A stretch of DNA of 64,000 nt from contig CANNDF010000002.1 in NCBI GenBank assembly GCA_947503305.1, positions 434,001-498,000 on the forward strand, written 5' to 3'. Each line of letters starts with the position of its first letter. The first letter of the stretch is position 1. Source of the stretch: an uncultured Dokdonia sp. (GTDB lineage: Bacteria; Bacteroidota; Bacteroidia; Flavobacteriales; Flavobacteriaceae). Positions 26,713-36,060 of the stretch are shown here, piece after piece. The position numbers were made by a program, and so were the translations under genes. Below the pieces are notes generated by a model. It worked only from the letters and a program-made list of their open reading frames with translations. It ran no database searches and had not been told where the DNA came from.

Positions 26713-27453
26713 TCAGTATTTGGTAGCCTGTAATATAGTTTCTGTATGCCAGGCATGCGGATGGTTCTCATCTTTTGCAACAGTAAATTGTAATACTGTT
26801 ACCTGAAATCCAGATAGTTCTAGTCGTTCTTGCAAACTTTCTATAGAGTAGATACGGACATGATCTTTTTGCCCAAATGCTTCTAGACGACCTTCCTCGG
26901 TCTTAATCGTATCATCTTCATAAATAGCTCCTTCTTTAAACGGAGTTTGAATCAGACATATGCCCTCTGGTTTAAGCACTCTGTAAAGCTCACTCATAGC
27001 TTTTAGGTCTTCTGATATGTGCTCGAGAACGTGATAGCAAATAATCGTATCAAACGTATTGTCTTCACAATCTATAGCAGTAATATCATACTGATAATCT
27101 GCTGTAAATTCATTTTCATAATCAGTAGCAAAATACGTGATTTCTGGAAGTTGCTTTAACTTTTTGTAGAGTATTCTTGGCGGTGAAAAATGAAGTATAG
27201 TACCACGTAACCATTGGTTTTCTAGAAGCAAATGATATAATCTTCGGGATCTAGCTCTGCTTCCACATACAGGACATAAATGATCACCACTATCTAATTG
27301 TATGAATTTTTTTAATCCAGTATCACAGACATTACATCGATAGGTGTTTCCTCTGTTTTTTAAGGAAAATAATTTTCGTAGTAGCATCTCATTATTTAAC
27401 AAAAATGATTTTGGAAGTATAGTTTTGGCTATTTTTTTGGCAAGGTGATACAT
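26713..27453 (-). CDS. Class I SAM methyltransferase with N-terminal zinc ribbon
   Basis: A 246-residue protein. Two CxxC pairs (Cys40/Cys43 and Cys60/Cys63, as CNVC and CPVC) form a probable zinc ribbon before the methyltransferase fold. The SAM domain shows YFATDYENEF, DCEDNTFDTIICYHVLEHI and ELYRVLKPEGICLIQTP, with the VLEH motif of small-molecule or sugar methyltransferases. In a glycan locus it could cap or modify a sugar. The C-terminal KDENHPHAWHTETIL is typical of a subgroup I recognise only as a methyltransferase-domain protein. It is 18 bp upstream of ftsE on the same strand. Confidence 0.8.
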   Translation of the reverse strand: MYHLAKKIAKTILPKSFLLNNEMLLRKLFSLKNRGNTYRCNVCDTGLKKFIQLDSGDHLCPVCGSRARSRRLYHLLLENQWLRGTILHFSPPRILYKKLKQLPEITYFATDYENEFTADYQYDITAIDCEDNTFDTIICYHVLEHISEDLKAMSELYRVLKPEGICLIQTPFKEGAIYEDDTIKTEEGRLEAFGQKDHVRIYSIESLQERLELSGFQVTVLQFTVAKDENHPHAWHTETILQATKY

Positions 27454-27471
27454 TTTAAGACGCTTATAAAG

Positions 27472-28155
27472 CTATACGGTTTTTTGTACGACTTCAAAAA
27501 CTTTGTTGTTATCACATTTTAATGTTTTGGAAGGGTATTTAAGTAGTAATGCATAATCGTGTGTTGCCATAAGAATGGTATTTCCATTCTTATTAATTTC
27601 TTGCAATACTTCCATAATTTCTACACTTGTCTGTGGATCCAGATTTCCTGTAGGTTCATCTGCAAGGATAAGTTCGGGATCATTTAATAGTGCTCTGGCT
27701 ATAGCTACACGTTGTTGCTCTCCTCCAGATAATTGATAAGGAAATTTAAATCCTTTACTTTTCATACGAACCTTGTCTAATACGTCATCTATTTTGGCAT
27801 CGATAGCAGCTTTATCTTTCCAACCAGTAGCTTTAAGAACAAATACCAAATTTTCTTTTACAGTACGATCATTAAGTAATTTAAAATCTTGAAAAACGAC
27901 ACCTAATTTCCTTCTTAAAAATGGAATTTGTTTTTCTTTTAATCCATTTAACGTAAATCCTACAATCTCACCTTGACCTTCTGATAATGGTAAATCACCA
28001 TAAAGTGTTTTCATAAAACTACTTTTCCCAGACCCTGTTTTTCCGATTAGATATACAAAGTCACCTGGATGAACTATGACATTAACATCAGAAAGAATAA
28101 GATTTTCTCTCTGATAGATAGTAGCATTGTTAAGATGTAATACTGGACTTGACAT
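27472..28155 (-). CDS. ftsE: FtsE-like ABC transporter ATP-binding protein
   Basis: A 227-residue ABC ATPase. Walker A is GKTGSGKSS at 38-46, the Q-loop is VVFQDFKLL, the signature is LSGGEQQRVAIARALL, and Walker B is LILADEPTGNLD. The short form and the RRKLGVVFQDFKLLNDRTV segment are those of FtsE, which with FtsX couples the divisome to peptidoglycan hydrolases. No ftsX is adjacent. The gene is flanked by glycan genes, an arrangement that may be ordinary in flavobacteria. An ATPase for another FtsX-type permease is the alternative. Confidence 0.82.
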   Translation of the reverse strand: MSSPVLHLNNATIYQRENLILSDVNVIVHPGDFVYLIGKTGSGKSSFMKTLYGDLPLSEGQGEIVGFTLNGLKEKQIPFLRRKLGVVFQDFKLLNDRTVKENLVFVLKATGWKDKAAIDAKIDDVLDKVRMKSKGFKFPYQLSGGEQQRVAIARALLNDPELILADEPTGNLDPQTSVEIMEVLQEINKNGNTILMATHDYALLLKYPSKTLKCDNNKVFEVVQKTV

Positions 28156-28194
28156 ATAAGATATTATCTAACGATAAAAGTATGGCAAATCTTG

Positions 28195-29556
28195 CTATTG
28201 AACAGAAAAACTCTTTTTAAAATACCACTTTTTATAAACATAGTGAGTAACAACAAGAAGTATAAAAGGAGTAAAAGGCACAGAAAAACGAGCATTGTTC
28301 CCATAAATAACAAGTGCCTGCCCTAATGAAGACCCTATAATAAGAGCGACACAAAAGAATTCAAAATCAAACAGGAAACGTCTTTTTTTAATACGATGAT
28401 AGGTCATTAATATACTTATTGCTAGGAAACTAATGGTAAGAATAAATAAAAGAGGTCTTTGAATAAATAACCATGTTCCAGAAAGTATCCATTTTGAAGG
28501 TTTGTTTTTGAATTTTTTATAATTCCATAGCAATTCATCTTTCCAGAAATCTCTCCAAGAAATACTTACTTGCTTGATATATGGCCATGGATGATTTTTT
28601 ATTAATTCTTTATTCATAGGGTCTAGCCTTTCTGAAAGCTCATATACCGTAATCCCTTCTTTTTGTTGTAGTTCGCCATATACAGCCCAGATGCTCATTG
28701 ATATATCTCCTTTATGGGCTATAATAGAATCTCTTTTATGTACGTATAAATTGCGAAGGGGCGCATATTCATCACTGGCATGTTCAATAAAAGACACACA
28801 ATTTTGTGCAAGGTTGACTCCAGAAAATGCAGTAACAGATTTATAGCCCGTATTATATGCATTTAACGAACTCCATGCTTGATAACTTAATGTAGCGGGG
28901 AGACAAATAATAAAAGCTTTTGTGATTAATTTTATAAGCTTTTGATCTTTGTATATAACTAAGTAAAAAAATGTAATCAAAGGCGGTATCACAATAAACA
29001 TAGGCCTTACTAAAAACACAATGGTAGTTAATAACCCTACGAAGCATAACTGCCAAGAAGATGGTGATATTCTTTTATGTTTCTTAAAAAAATCTATTTT
29101 AACAAGATACCACAAGCACCATGTTAATGTAAAGAGCGTAAGTGTCTCAGTAAGGATAGCGCGCTCATAAAATAATAGATGTAAAAAAAAGGAAGCACTA
29201 ATTCCATTAAAAAGAGCGATACGTATACTCTTTAAAATACGTATACTAGTATCATATATAAAAAGAGATGTGACAATACCTAGAATACTTTGTATAATAA
29301 CCACAAGATGAAAGTTAAGGTTAGCGATCATTAATAAAAAAGGATACCCAGGGGTGCGTATACCATCGTATCCTTTTAAGTCGAACGTACTTAATCTTTC
29401 TGCTAGTGGGAGGTAACTCCCTGTATCATTAAATTCTGATACCTGACCGCTATATGCAATAGCAATAAACGCTCTGGAGAGTACTCCAAACAGAATTAAA
29501 AACAGATATGGTCTGTTAGATATCTGGTGTTGTATGTTTTTTATACTCTTATTCAC
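28195..29556 (-). CDS. Polytopic membrane protein, GT39-like glycosyltransferase (putative)
   Basis: A 453-residue membrane protein with about nine hydrophobic helices. The first loop, FNDTGSYLPLAERLSTFD, and the following GYDGIRTPGYPFLL are typical of ArnT/GT39-like GT-C proteins, with Asp in the catalytic loop position and the R-x-PGYP motif. A loop of about 100 residues (YAPLRNLYVHKRDSIIAHKG) lies in the second half. It is the third GT-C-like protein of the locus and ends it. It is upstream of ftsE by 39 bp on the same strand. Substrates are unknown. Confidence 0.68.
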   Translation of the reverse strand: MNKSIKNIQHQISNRPYLFLILFGVLSRAFIAIAYSGQVSEFNDTGSYLPLAERLSTFDLKGYDGIRTPGYPFLLMIANLNFHLVVIIQSILGIVTSLFIYDTSIRILKSIRIALFNGISASFFLHLLFYERAILTETLTLFTLTWCLWYLVKIDFFKKHKRISPSSWQLCFVGLLTTIVFLVRPMFIVIPPLITFFYLVIYKDQKLIKLITKAFIICLPATLSYQAWSSLNAYNTGYKSVTAFSGVNLAQNCVSFIEHASDEYAPLRNLYVHKRDSIIAHKGDISMSIWAVYGELQQKEGITVYELSERLDPMNKELIKNHPWPYIKQVSISWRDFWKDELLWNYKKFKNKPSKWILSGTWLFIQRPLLFILTISFLAISILMTYHRIKKRRFLFDFEFFCVALIIGSSLGQALVIYGNNARFSVPFTPFILLVVTHYVYKKWYFKKSFSVQ

Positions 29557-29654
29557 AGCTTTAAGAAGCTAATATACTAGAATATGAGCAGGATGTATCT
29601 TTTACAGTTCCTATTTGAATATTATAGGGTAGCGGTTTGAATTTTACAAAGTGT

Positions 29655-30872
29655 CTAAAACTTGAAAAGACTATAAGAAAGCGTGATCATTAAATTAGAA
29701 TATTCAGAACTATTATTTAAAAACTCAGAACCAATATGATCTTTATTTGTATTGTAACGAAGCTCTCCAGATATACGCTTGTTAGAATACCCAATAGCAA
29801 GTCCTATAGCACCTACACCACTAGAAGTTTCTAAATCATTACTGAATTCATAAGTAGCCGAAAAGTCTGAAATAAAATCTATAGAATAATTAAGTCCTAT
29901 GTAAATAGAACTTGTGTCATTTATAAACATATAATGACGTGCTCCAATACCAAAGTCTATTGCAGAATAATCGATACTCGCATTTTCAGTTCTAACTTCA
30001 TTAGAGGCAATAAGAACAAATTCAGATGTTGTATTTGCTTCAAAACTAAGATAACGGGCATCAATAAAAATTGACCATTTATTATTATTAAAAGGAAGAA
30101 TATTTTCTAGTTCGATTCCAGCAACAAAACCTGTCGAAGATCCATAATCAATACCTCGTCTATCATCGGTGTCTATACTTATAGAACTGAAATTTATACC
30201 TCCTAAAGCTTTTAATCGGAATGATTTTACTTTTTCCTTATTACTGACTATCGAGGTTAATGTGTTTGTACATGTACCATAAGCTTCAAAATAAGTAACT
30301 AAGCTTGATCTTGTATACCTTAGATTCTCAAGTGATGGTAACTTGCCGGATGTACAAATAAGATCATTTGTTAGTTGTTGTTTGAAAAAATTGTTTTTGC
30401 CTATATCCCCATTTGTTTTGATGTAGCGTTTATAAATAAGAGGAGAGATAAGATCTTCTTTCTTATAAAAGAATTTTACAAGATTACCATCTACATACTC
30501 ATAAAGTGTTGCACTACCCTCTATTAAAACTTTTAATAATAAGCTTTCTTTTTTCATTGCAGGCTCCCTAAGGGGGCCTAAGCTAGATAAATTATCAGAT
30601 GAACGATCAATATTTACAATATGCTTTTCATATTTACTTATTCCATTTATAGTAAATTCTTGAATGTTAGAAATTTGTAAAACAACGCGTTCGTCTGTAT
30701 CTATAGATTTTTTAAATGTGATTTGAGAAGGGTTGCTTCTCCAGTCTAAGTTTTCTATATAACCTGATTTTTTTGTTCCCGAATTATCGATATAATAACC
30801 TGGTTCATAATTGTTTTGGCTATGCAATGAGCCTATAATAAATAGAAATGCGAATAAAGTATATAATTTCAT
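29655..30872 (-). CDS. Outer-membrane beta-barrel protein of unknown function
   Basis: A 405-residue exported protein from the ATG at 30872 (MKLYTLFAFLFIIGSLHSQ signal peptide). The N-terminal half begins YEPGYYIDNSGTKKSGYIEN, a beta-rich domain that I have seen upstream of barrels but cannot name. The C-terminal 170 residues alternate polar and hydrophobic strands and end in LMITLSYSLFKF, a barrel with a terminal Phe. It stands alone between the glycan locus and a divergent TPR gene. No function is assigned. Confidence 0.7.
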   Translation of the reverse strand: MKLYTLFAFLFIIGSLHSQNNYEPGYYIDNSGTKKSGYIENLDWRSNPSQITFKKSIDTDERVVLQISNIQEFTINGISKYEKHIVNIDRSSDNLSSLGPLREPAMKKESLLLKVLIEGSATLYEYVDGNLVKFFYKKEDLISPLIYKRYIKTNGDIGKNNFFKQQLTNDLICTSGKLPSLENLRYTRSSLVTYFEAYGTCTNTLTSIVSNKEKVKSFRLKALGGINFSSISIDTDDRRGIDYGSSTGFVAGIELENILPFNNNKWSIFIDARYLSFEANTTSEFVLIASNEVRTENASIDYSAIDFGIGARHYMFINDTSSIYIGLNYSIDFISDFSATYEFSNDLETSSGVGAIGLAIGYSNKRISGELRYNTNKDHIGSEFLNNSSEYSNLMITLSYSLFKF

Positions 30873-31115
30873 ATGAAAATTTAAAAGATGCAAATATATA
30901 GTTTTAAGGGAAGTCGTATGATTTATTTTTTAAGAAAATTCTTACAAATTATTAATTAAGTTGACCACATACTATAGCTTTACCATATTGTTAATAGTAT
31001 AGATACAATAGTTTCATTTTTTATTCTCTTCTCTTTATTAAGGCATTGTTCATTTCCTTTTCAAAACTCCACATAATTATACTGTATTTCTCCCGTTATG
31101 CATAAAGAAGAAAAG

Positions 31116-31123
31116 TATCTTTG
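31116..31123 (+). promoter_or_regulatory. Candidate -7 box of the TPR gene
   Basis: TATCTTTG fits TAnnTTTG. Transcription would start near 31130, placing the palindrome at 31156-31175 inside a leader of about 80 nt. Confidence 0.4.
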
Positions 31124-31155
31124 AGATAGAAATTAAATCTATAATGTTATGAGTT

Positions 31156-31175
31156 TATGCTTTCGCGAAAGCATA
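31156..31175. repeat. Dispersed palindrome copy 6 (20-bp perfect palindrome in a leader)
   Basis: The core GCTTTCGCGAAAGC (31159-31172) is extended by TAT/ATA. It lies 36 bp before the TPR start codon, in the predicted mRNA leader. Confidence 0.92.
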
Positions 31176-31211
31176 CTTTTCCTCACATCACTCAAAAAAC
31201 AATCGATTATT

Positions 31212-34200
31212 ATGCAGAAAATAATCACGGTAATTACCGCATTCCTACTATACACAACGATACTTAACGCGCAACAAACAGCTATTTATACAGATGACCT
31301 CGTAAAATATAACAAAGCGTTGTCACTCTATAACAGTCAGCAATATCTAGCAGCACAATCACTTTTTGAAGAAGTGAAGACAGAATCTAGTGATAACACC
31401 ATACAAGGAGATTGTGCCTATTATATAGCAAATGCCGCTGTACGTCTCAATCAACAGGGAGCAGATGACCTTATGCAACGTTTTGTGACAGAGTTTCCTA
31501 CAAGTACAAAACGTAATGCGGCCTTTCTAGATGTAGCATCCTTTTATTTTGACAATGGAAAATATGCCTATGCACGTAAATGGTACGATCGCGTAGATGA
31601 AGATAAACTCACGGGAGGAACACGTGAGTTATTTGATTTTAATAATGGATATTCCTATTATAAAAGTAAGCAATACGATCAGGCAAAAAAATACCTAAAC
31701 CGTGTTAGTGACTCGCCAAAATATGGATCGCAGGCAAAGTATTACTTAGGATTTATGGCCTACGAAGGTGATGACTATGAAGAAGCAGACGAACTTTTTG
31801 AGCAAGTAGAAGGAGAAGAAGATTACAAAGAAGAACTCGCTTATTTTAAAGCAGATCTTAATTTTAAACTTGGGAAATTTGAGGAAGCTATCACCGAAGG
31901 AAAATCTCAACTTCCTAATGCAAATCCAAAAGAAAAATCTGAACTCAATAAAATCATAGGGGAAAGCCTTTTTAATCAAGAGAAGTATACGGAAGCTTTA
32001 CCTTATCTAAAAGAATATAAAGGAAAACGCGGTAAGTGGAATAATACAGATTATTACCAACTAGGATATACCTTTTACAAACAAGGCGATTACGAAAACG
32101 CCATAAATGAGTTTAATAAAATTGTAGATGGTAATAATCGAGTTGCTCAAAATGCCTATTACCACTTAGCAGAAGCTTACTTGAAAACGGATCGTAAGCA
32201 ACAGGCTTTAAATGCATTCAAAAATGCATCAGAAATGACCTTTGATGAAAAAATCAAAGAAGATAGTGGTTTGAATTATGCAAAGTTGAGTTATGAAATA
32301 GGAAATGCCTATCAGACAGTACCTCAAGTAGTATCAAACTATATCAAAGAGTACCCCAAAACCCCTGCAAAAGAAGAGTTAGAAACATTATTAATAGATT
32401 CATATATAACATCAAAAAATTATAAAGAAGCCCTCGTATTACTGGACAAATCAAAAAGTTTTGAAAACAAAGTGGCCTATCAAAAAGTAGCTTTCTATAG
32501 AGGTGTAGAATTATACAATGCAGGGAATTATCTGGATGCCAGAGTTACCTTTGGAAAATCTCTTGAAGAACCTCGTGATGAACAATTTGTAGCACGAGCT
32601 ATCTATTGGCAAGCCGAATGCGATTATGTGCTCAGCAATCACAAGGAAGCAGTAATAGGGTACAAGCAATACGCACAAACCACTGCTGCAAGTACAACAC
32701 CCGAATATAAAGATCTTAATTACAATCTAGCATACGCCTATTTTTCTGATAAAGAGTATGACAATGCGGCTACCTATTTTGAGCAATTTGCATCTCAAAA
32801 CTCGGAGGATATAGCACGTACTAATGATGCCTATTTACGATTAGGAGATAGTCGTTTTATATCTAGTAAATACTGGCCAGCATTAGAAGCTTATAATAAA
32901 GCGATTGCTCTTAATACAGCAGATAAGGACTATGCGGTTTTTCAAAAATCAATGAGTTATGGTTTTGTAGATCGTAATGAATCTAAAATAGAAGGGCTTA
33001 AAAACTTTACAACTAACTTTCCAAAATCAAGCTATCGTGATGATGCGTTATATGAACTTGGAAATGTATATGTATCTCAAAATAAAAATGAGCAAGCAAT
33101 AGCGGCATATGATCAATTAATGCGAGATATACCCAGAAGCTCATATATCTCTAGAGCCATGCTCAAAAAAGCACTTATTTATGATAATAGTGGAAAATCT
33201 GATGAAGCTCTGTCCATTCTTCGTGCTGTGGTAAGTACCTATCCGGGCACGCCTGAATCGTTACAAGCAATAACTACTGCAAAGCTTATATATATTGATT
33301 TGGGACGGGTAAACGAATATGGACAATGGGTAAGCACGCTAGATTTTATAGATGTGGAAGATGCAGAGCTAGATGATGCAGCATATACATCTGCCGAAAA
33401 GCAATACCTGGAAAATAATATAAATCCTGCGATGCGTTTATTTTCAGAATATCTGGAAACCTATCCTAATGGACAGCATGCATTAAAAGCGCATTTTTAT
33501 TTGGGACAATTGGCTTTCGCCAAAGAAGAGTACTCCACAACAATTCCTCACTATCAATTTGTGATTGAAAAGGAAAGATCAGAATTTACAGAGCAAGCTT
33601 TAGCTAGGTTGGGACAAGTATTTTTAACCGAAAGTAAATATGCCGAAGCAATTCCAGTATTAGGAAGACTAGAAACAGAAGCCGATTTTCCTCAGAATAT
33701 CATCTTTGCACAATCCAACTTAATGAAATCACATTACGAGCTGGAGAGCTATGTAGATGCTGTTTCATACGCAGAAAAAGTATTGACAAACACAAAAATT
33801 GATAATACGGTAAAAAGCGATGCTCAAGTAATTATTGCTAGAGCATCTATAAAAACAGGAGATGAGGATCGTGCAAAAACAGCATATTCCGAGGTTCAAA
33901 AAATAGCGACGGGCGCCTTAGCTGCAGAAGCACTGTATTACGATGCCTATTTTAAGCATATAGAAAACGACTTTAAAGGATCAAATACGGCGGTTCAGGA
34001 ATTGGCAAGAGACTATAGCGGTTATAAAGAGTATGGAGCAAAAGGACTCGTACTCATGGCTAAGAATTTTTATGCATTAGAAGATGCATATCAAGCAACC
34101 TATATTCTCGAAAGTGTCATTACCAACTTTGAAGATTACCCAGAAACGGTACAAGAAGCACAAGAACAGTTGGCACTTATCAAAGCTAATGAAGCCAAAA

Positions 34201-34232
34201 CAAATTCTTCTGTAGAAGAAGGCGGAAACTAA
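31212..34232 (+). CDS. Large periplasmic/outer-membrane-associated TPR protein
   Basis: A 1006-residue exported protein from the ATG at 31212 (signal peptide MQKIITVITAFLLYTTILNA). An upstream in-frame ATG at 31149 translates the palindrome and lacks a signal peptide, so it is rejected. Almost the whole length consists of tetratricopeptide units, e.g. YYQLGYTFYKQGDYENAINE, YHLAEAYLKTDRKQQALNAF and ALYELGNVYVSQNKNEQAIA. Such solenoids scaffold protein complexes. The next gene, 33 bp downstream, encodes an outer-membrane beta-barrel, so the two may form an envelope complex. Residues 768-772 (AFAKE) come from a degenerate palindrome copy. Confidence 0.88.
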   Translation: MQKIITVITAFLLYTTILNAQQTAIYTDDLVKYNKALSLYNSQQYLAAQSLFEEVKTESSDNTIQGDCAYYIANAAVRLNQQGADDLMQRFVTEFPTSTKRNAAFLDVASFYFDNGKYAYARKWYDRVDEDKLTGGTRELFDFNNGYSYYKSKQYDQAKKYLNRVSDSPKYGSQAKYYLGFMAYEGDDYEEADELFEQVEGEEDYKEELAYFKADLNFKLGKFEEAITEGKSQLPNANPKEKSELNKIIGESLFNQEKYTEALPYLKEYKGKRGKWNNTDYYQLGYTFYKQGDYENAINEFNKIVDGNNRVAQNAYYHLAEAYLKTDRKQQALNAFKNASEMTFDEKIKEDSGLNYAKLSYEIGNAYQTVPQVVSNYIKEYPKTPAKEELETLLIDSYITSKNYKEALVLLDKSKSFENKVAYQKVAFYRGVELYNAGNYLDARVTFGKSLEEPRDEQFVARAIYWQAECDYVLSNHKEAVIGYKQYAQTTAASTTPEYKDLNYNLAYAYFSDKEYDNAATYFEQFASQNSEDIARTNDAYLRLGDSRFISSKYWPALEAYNKAIALNTADKDYAVFQKSMSYGFVDRNESKIEGLKNFTTNFPKSSYRDDALYELGNVYVSQNKNEQAIAAYDQLMRDIPRSSYISRAMLKKALIYDNSGKSDEALSILRAVVSTYPGTPESLQAITTAKLIYIDLGRVNEYGQWVSTLDFIDVEDAELDDAAYTSAEKQYLENNINPAMRLFSEYLETYPNGQHALKAHFYLGQLAFAKEEYSTTIPHYQFVIEKERSEFTEQALARLGQVFLTESKYAEAIPVLGRLETEADFPQNIIFAQSNLMKSHYELESYVDAVSYAEKVLTNTKIDNTVKSDAQVIIARASIKTGDEDRAKTAYSEVQKIATGALAAEALYYDAYFKHIENDFKGSNTAVQELARDYSGYKEYGAKGLVLMAKNFYALEDAYQATYILESVITNFEDYPETVQEAQEQLALIKANEAKTNSSVEEGGN

Positions 34233-34265
34233 TTTTTCATCAATCTAAGATTAATACCTCAATAC

Positions 34266-36032
34266 ATGATAGTTCATAAAATCAAATCTTATAAAACTAT
34301 TTGTTTGTTCATTTTTGCATTAAGCATTGTTCCAGTAATAGCTCAGGAAGAAGAAACGCTAGGGACAGAAGTGGTAAATGTAGTAAAACCTTATACTCCA
34401 GCGATAAGCGATGCGTTTAAGGTAAAAGCAACACCGACCCTTAATGACTCTGTAAATACAACAAAGAAGAAAGTAACCTATGGTATCTTTTCTGTACCCG
34501 TAGCAAGCACATTTACTCCAGTAAAAGGAAGAGCTGCCAATGTAAAGAAAAAACCCAAATTAAAACTGTATGATAACTATGCAACTCTAGGATTTGGAAG
34601 TTTTACATCGGTACTGGCAGAGTTTTACAGTAATTTTCAAATCAGTAGAACAGAAGATTTTGGCGTGTTTTTAAATCATAACTCTTCACAAGGAGGTATA
34701 GACGATGTTGTTGTAGATGACTTCTTTTACGACAGTCGTTTAAATTTGAATTATGGAGCTAGAGAACGAGATTTTGCATGGCGCACAGATCTAGATGTTC
34801 AACATCAAGTATTTAATTGGTATGGAATACAACCAGGACTTATTGATATAGGCCCGGCAGATGCTCCTATTATTACAGAAGACTTTGATGTTACTCATTC
34901 CTATTATACGATAGGGGCCAATGGAAGTCTAAATTTTAAAGATGCAATTTTTAAAGAAGGAAAAGCGACATTGCGGTACTTTGGAGATTCAGAGAGTAGT
35001 AATGAATTACGAGCTGTCGCCACACCAACTGTAGCTTTTCCAATAGCAGGAGAAAATATTACAACAACATTTACACTAGATTATGTAAATGGAAACTTTG
35101 CCAATGATTTTTTTCCTATGCAACAAGAAATCAATTATAGCATATTGAATGTAGGAATTAATCCTAGCCTTGTGATATTAAGAGATGACCTTACAGTAAA
35201 TCTAGGGGTAGCAGGATTTGCAAGTATTGATAGTGAAAATAGCGATACCGATTTTTTTGTGTACCCAAAAATTACAGCCTCCTATCGTGTTGTAGGTGAT
35301 TACTTTATAGCCTATGGAGGATTAGAAGGAGAGTTGCATCAAAATAATTATCATGACTTTGCACAAGAAAATCCATTTGTAGCCCCTGCGTTACTCATAG
35401 CACCTACAGATAAGCAATACGATGGGTATATAGGTATGAAAGGAAAATTATCAAATAATGTAAGCTATAACCTAAGAGCAAGTTATACATCCGAAAGTGA
35501 GAAAGCCTTGTACAGATTTAATCCATCAATCAATGGTCAGTCATCAAGTATTCCTTTTCTAAATGGAAATTCGTTTAGTATTGTCTATGATGATATAGAG
35601 ACCGTAGGGGTTTTTGGAGAACTAAACTTTGATGTGAATAGTAATTTTAAGATGAAGGTCAATGCTCACTACAACTCATATAGTACAGATACAGAATTAG
35701 AAGCATGGAATTTGCCAGACTTGACGGCATCGCTATTTGCAGATTATCAAATATCCGAACAGTGGTTTGCAGGGGTGAATTTATTTTATGTAGGAGAACG
35801 TCAAGATTTGCTATTTGCAAATAGCCCGCTAGACATACTGGCGCAACCTCAAGTGAGAACTCTAGATAGTTACCTGGATGCAAATGCTCATGTAGGGTAT
35901 CGCATTAATAGTAGACTATCTGCATTTGCAAGAGTCAATAATATCTTGAGTGATAATTATGAAAAATGGTTAAATTATGAAGTACAGGGGCTTCAAGGAA
36001 TGTTAGGAGCAACCTATCGCTTTGATTTTTAG
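34266..36032 (+). CDS. Outer-membrane beta-barrel protein partnered with the TPR protein
   Basis: A 588-residue exported protein. The signal peptide ends in SIVPVIAQ, and a periplasmic segment of about 80 residues (EVVNVVKPYTPAISDAFKVK and a basic stretch of about 10 residues) precedes a long series of amphipathic strands. It ends YEVQGLQGMLGATYRFDF, with the terminal Phe of outer-membrane barrels. The late strands (VGYRINSRLSAFARVNNILS) resemble TonB-dependent receptor barrels, but I see no plug domain, and the length is short for one. It follows the TPR gene by 33 bp, probably in an operon. Function unknown; assembly or anchoring in the outer membrane is a guess. Confidence 0.75.
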   Translation: MIVHKIKSYKTICLFIFALSIVPVIAQEEETLGTEVVNVVKPYTPAISDAFKVKATPTLNDSVNTTKKKVTYGIFSVPVASTFTPVKGRAANVKKKPKLKLYDNYATLGFGSFTSVLAEFYSNFQISRTEDFGVFLNHNSSQGGIDDVVVDDFFYDSRLNLNYGARERDFAWRTDLDVQHQVFNWYGIQPGLIDIGPADAPIITEDFDVTHSYYTIGANGSLNFKDAIFKEGKATLRYFGDSESSNELRAVATPTVAFPIAGENITTTFTLDYVNGNFANDFFPMQQEINYSILNVGINPSLVILRDDLTVNLGVAGFASIDSENSDTDFFVYPKITASYRVVGDYFIAYGGLEGELHQNNYHDFAQENPFVAPALLIAPTDKQYDGYIGMKGKLSNNVSYNLRASYTSESEKALYRFNPSINGQSSSIPFLNGNSFSIVYDDIETVGVFGELNFDVNSNFKMKVNAHYNSYSTDTELEAWNLPDLTASLFADYQISEQWFAGVNLFYVGERQDLLFANSPLDILAQPQVRTLDSYLDANAHVGYRINSRLSAFARVNNILSDNYEKWLNYEVQGLQGMLGATYRFDF

Positions 36033-36060
36033 TACTAAATACATGTAATACAATCCTTGG

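Larger units (their letters stand above)
30873..31211. other. Divergent intergenic region with two candidate promoters and a palindrome
   Basis: This 339-bp AT-rich gap separates the beta-barrel gene (minus) from the TPR gene (plus). The reverse strand has TATATTTG at 30898-30891, 19 bp before the barrel ATG. The forward strand has TATCTTTG at 31116-31123. No open frame here looks coding. Confidence 0.55.

Noticed and set aside
31149-31211. TPR protein extension starting MSLCFRES
   Set aside because: These residues are translated from the palindrome; the ATG at 31212 begins a proper signal peptide.
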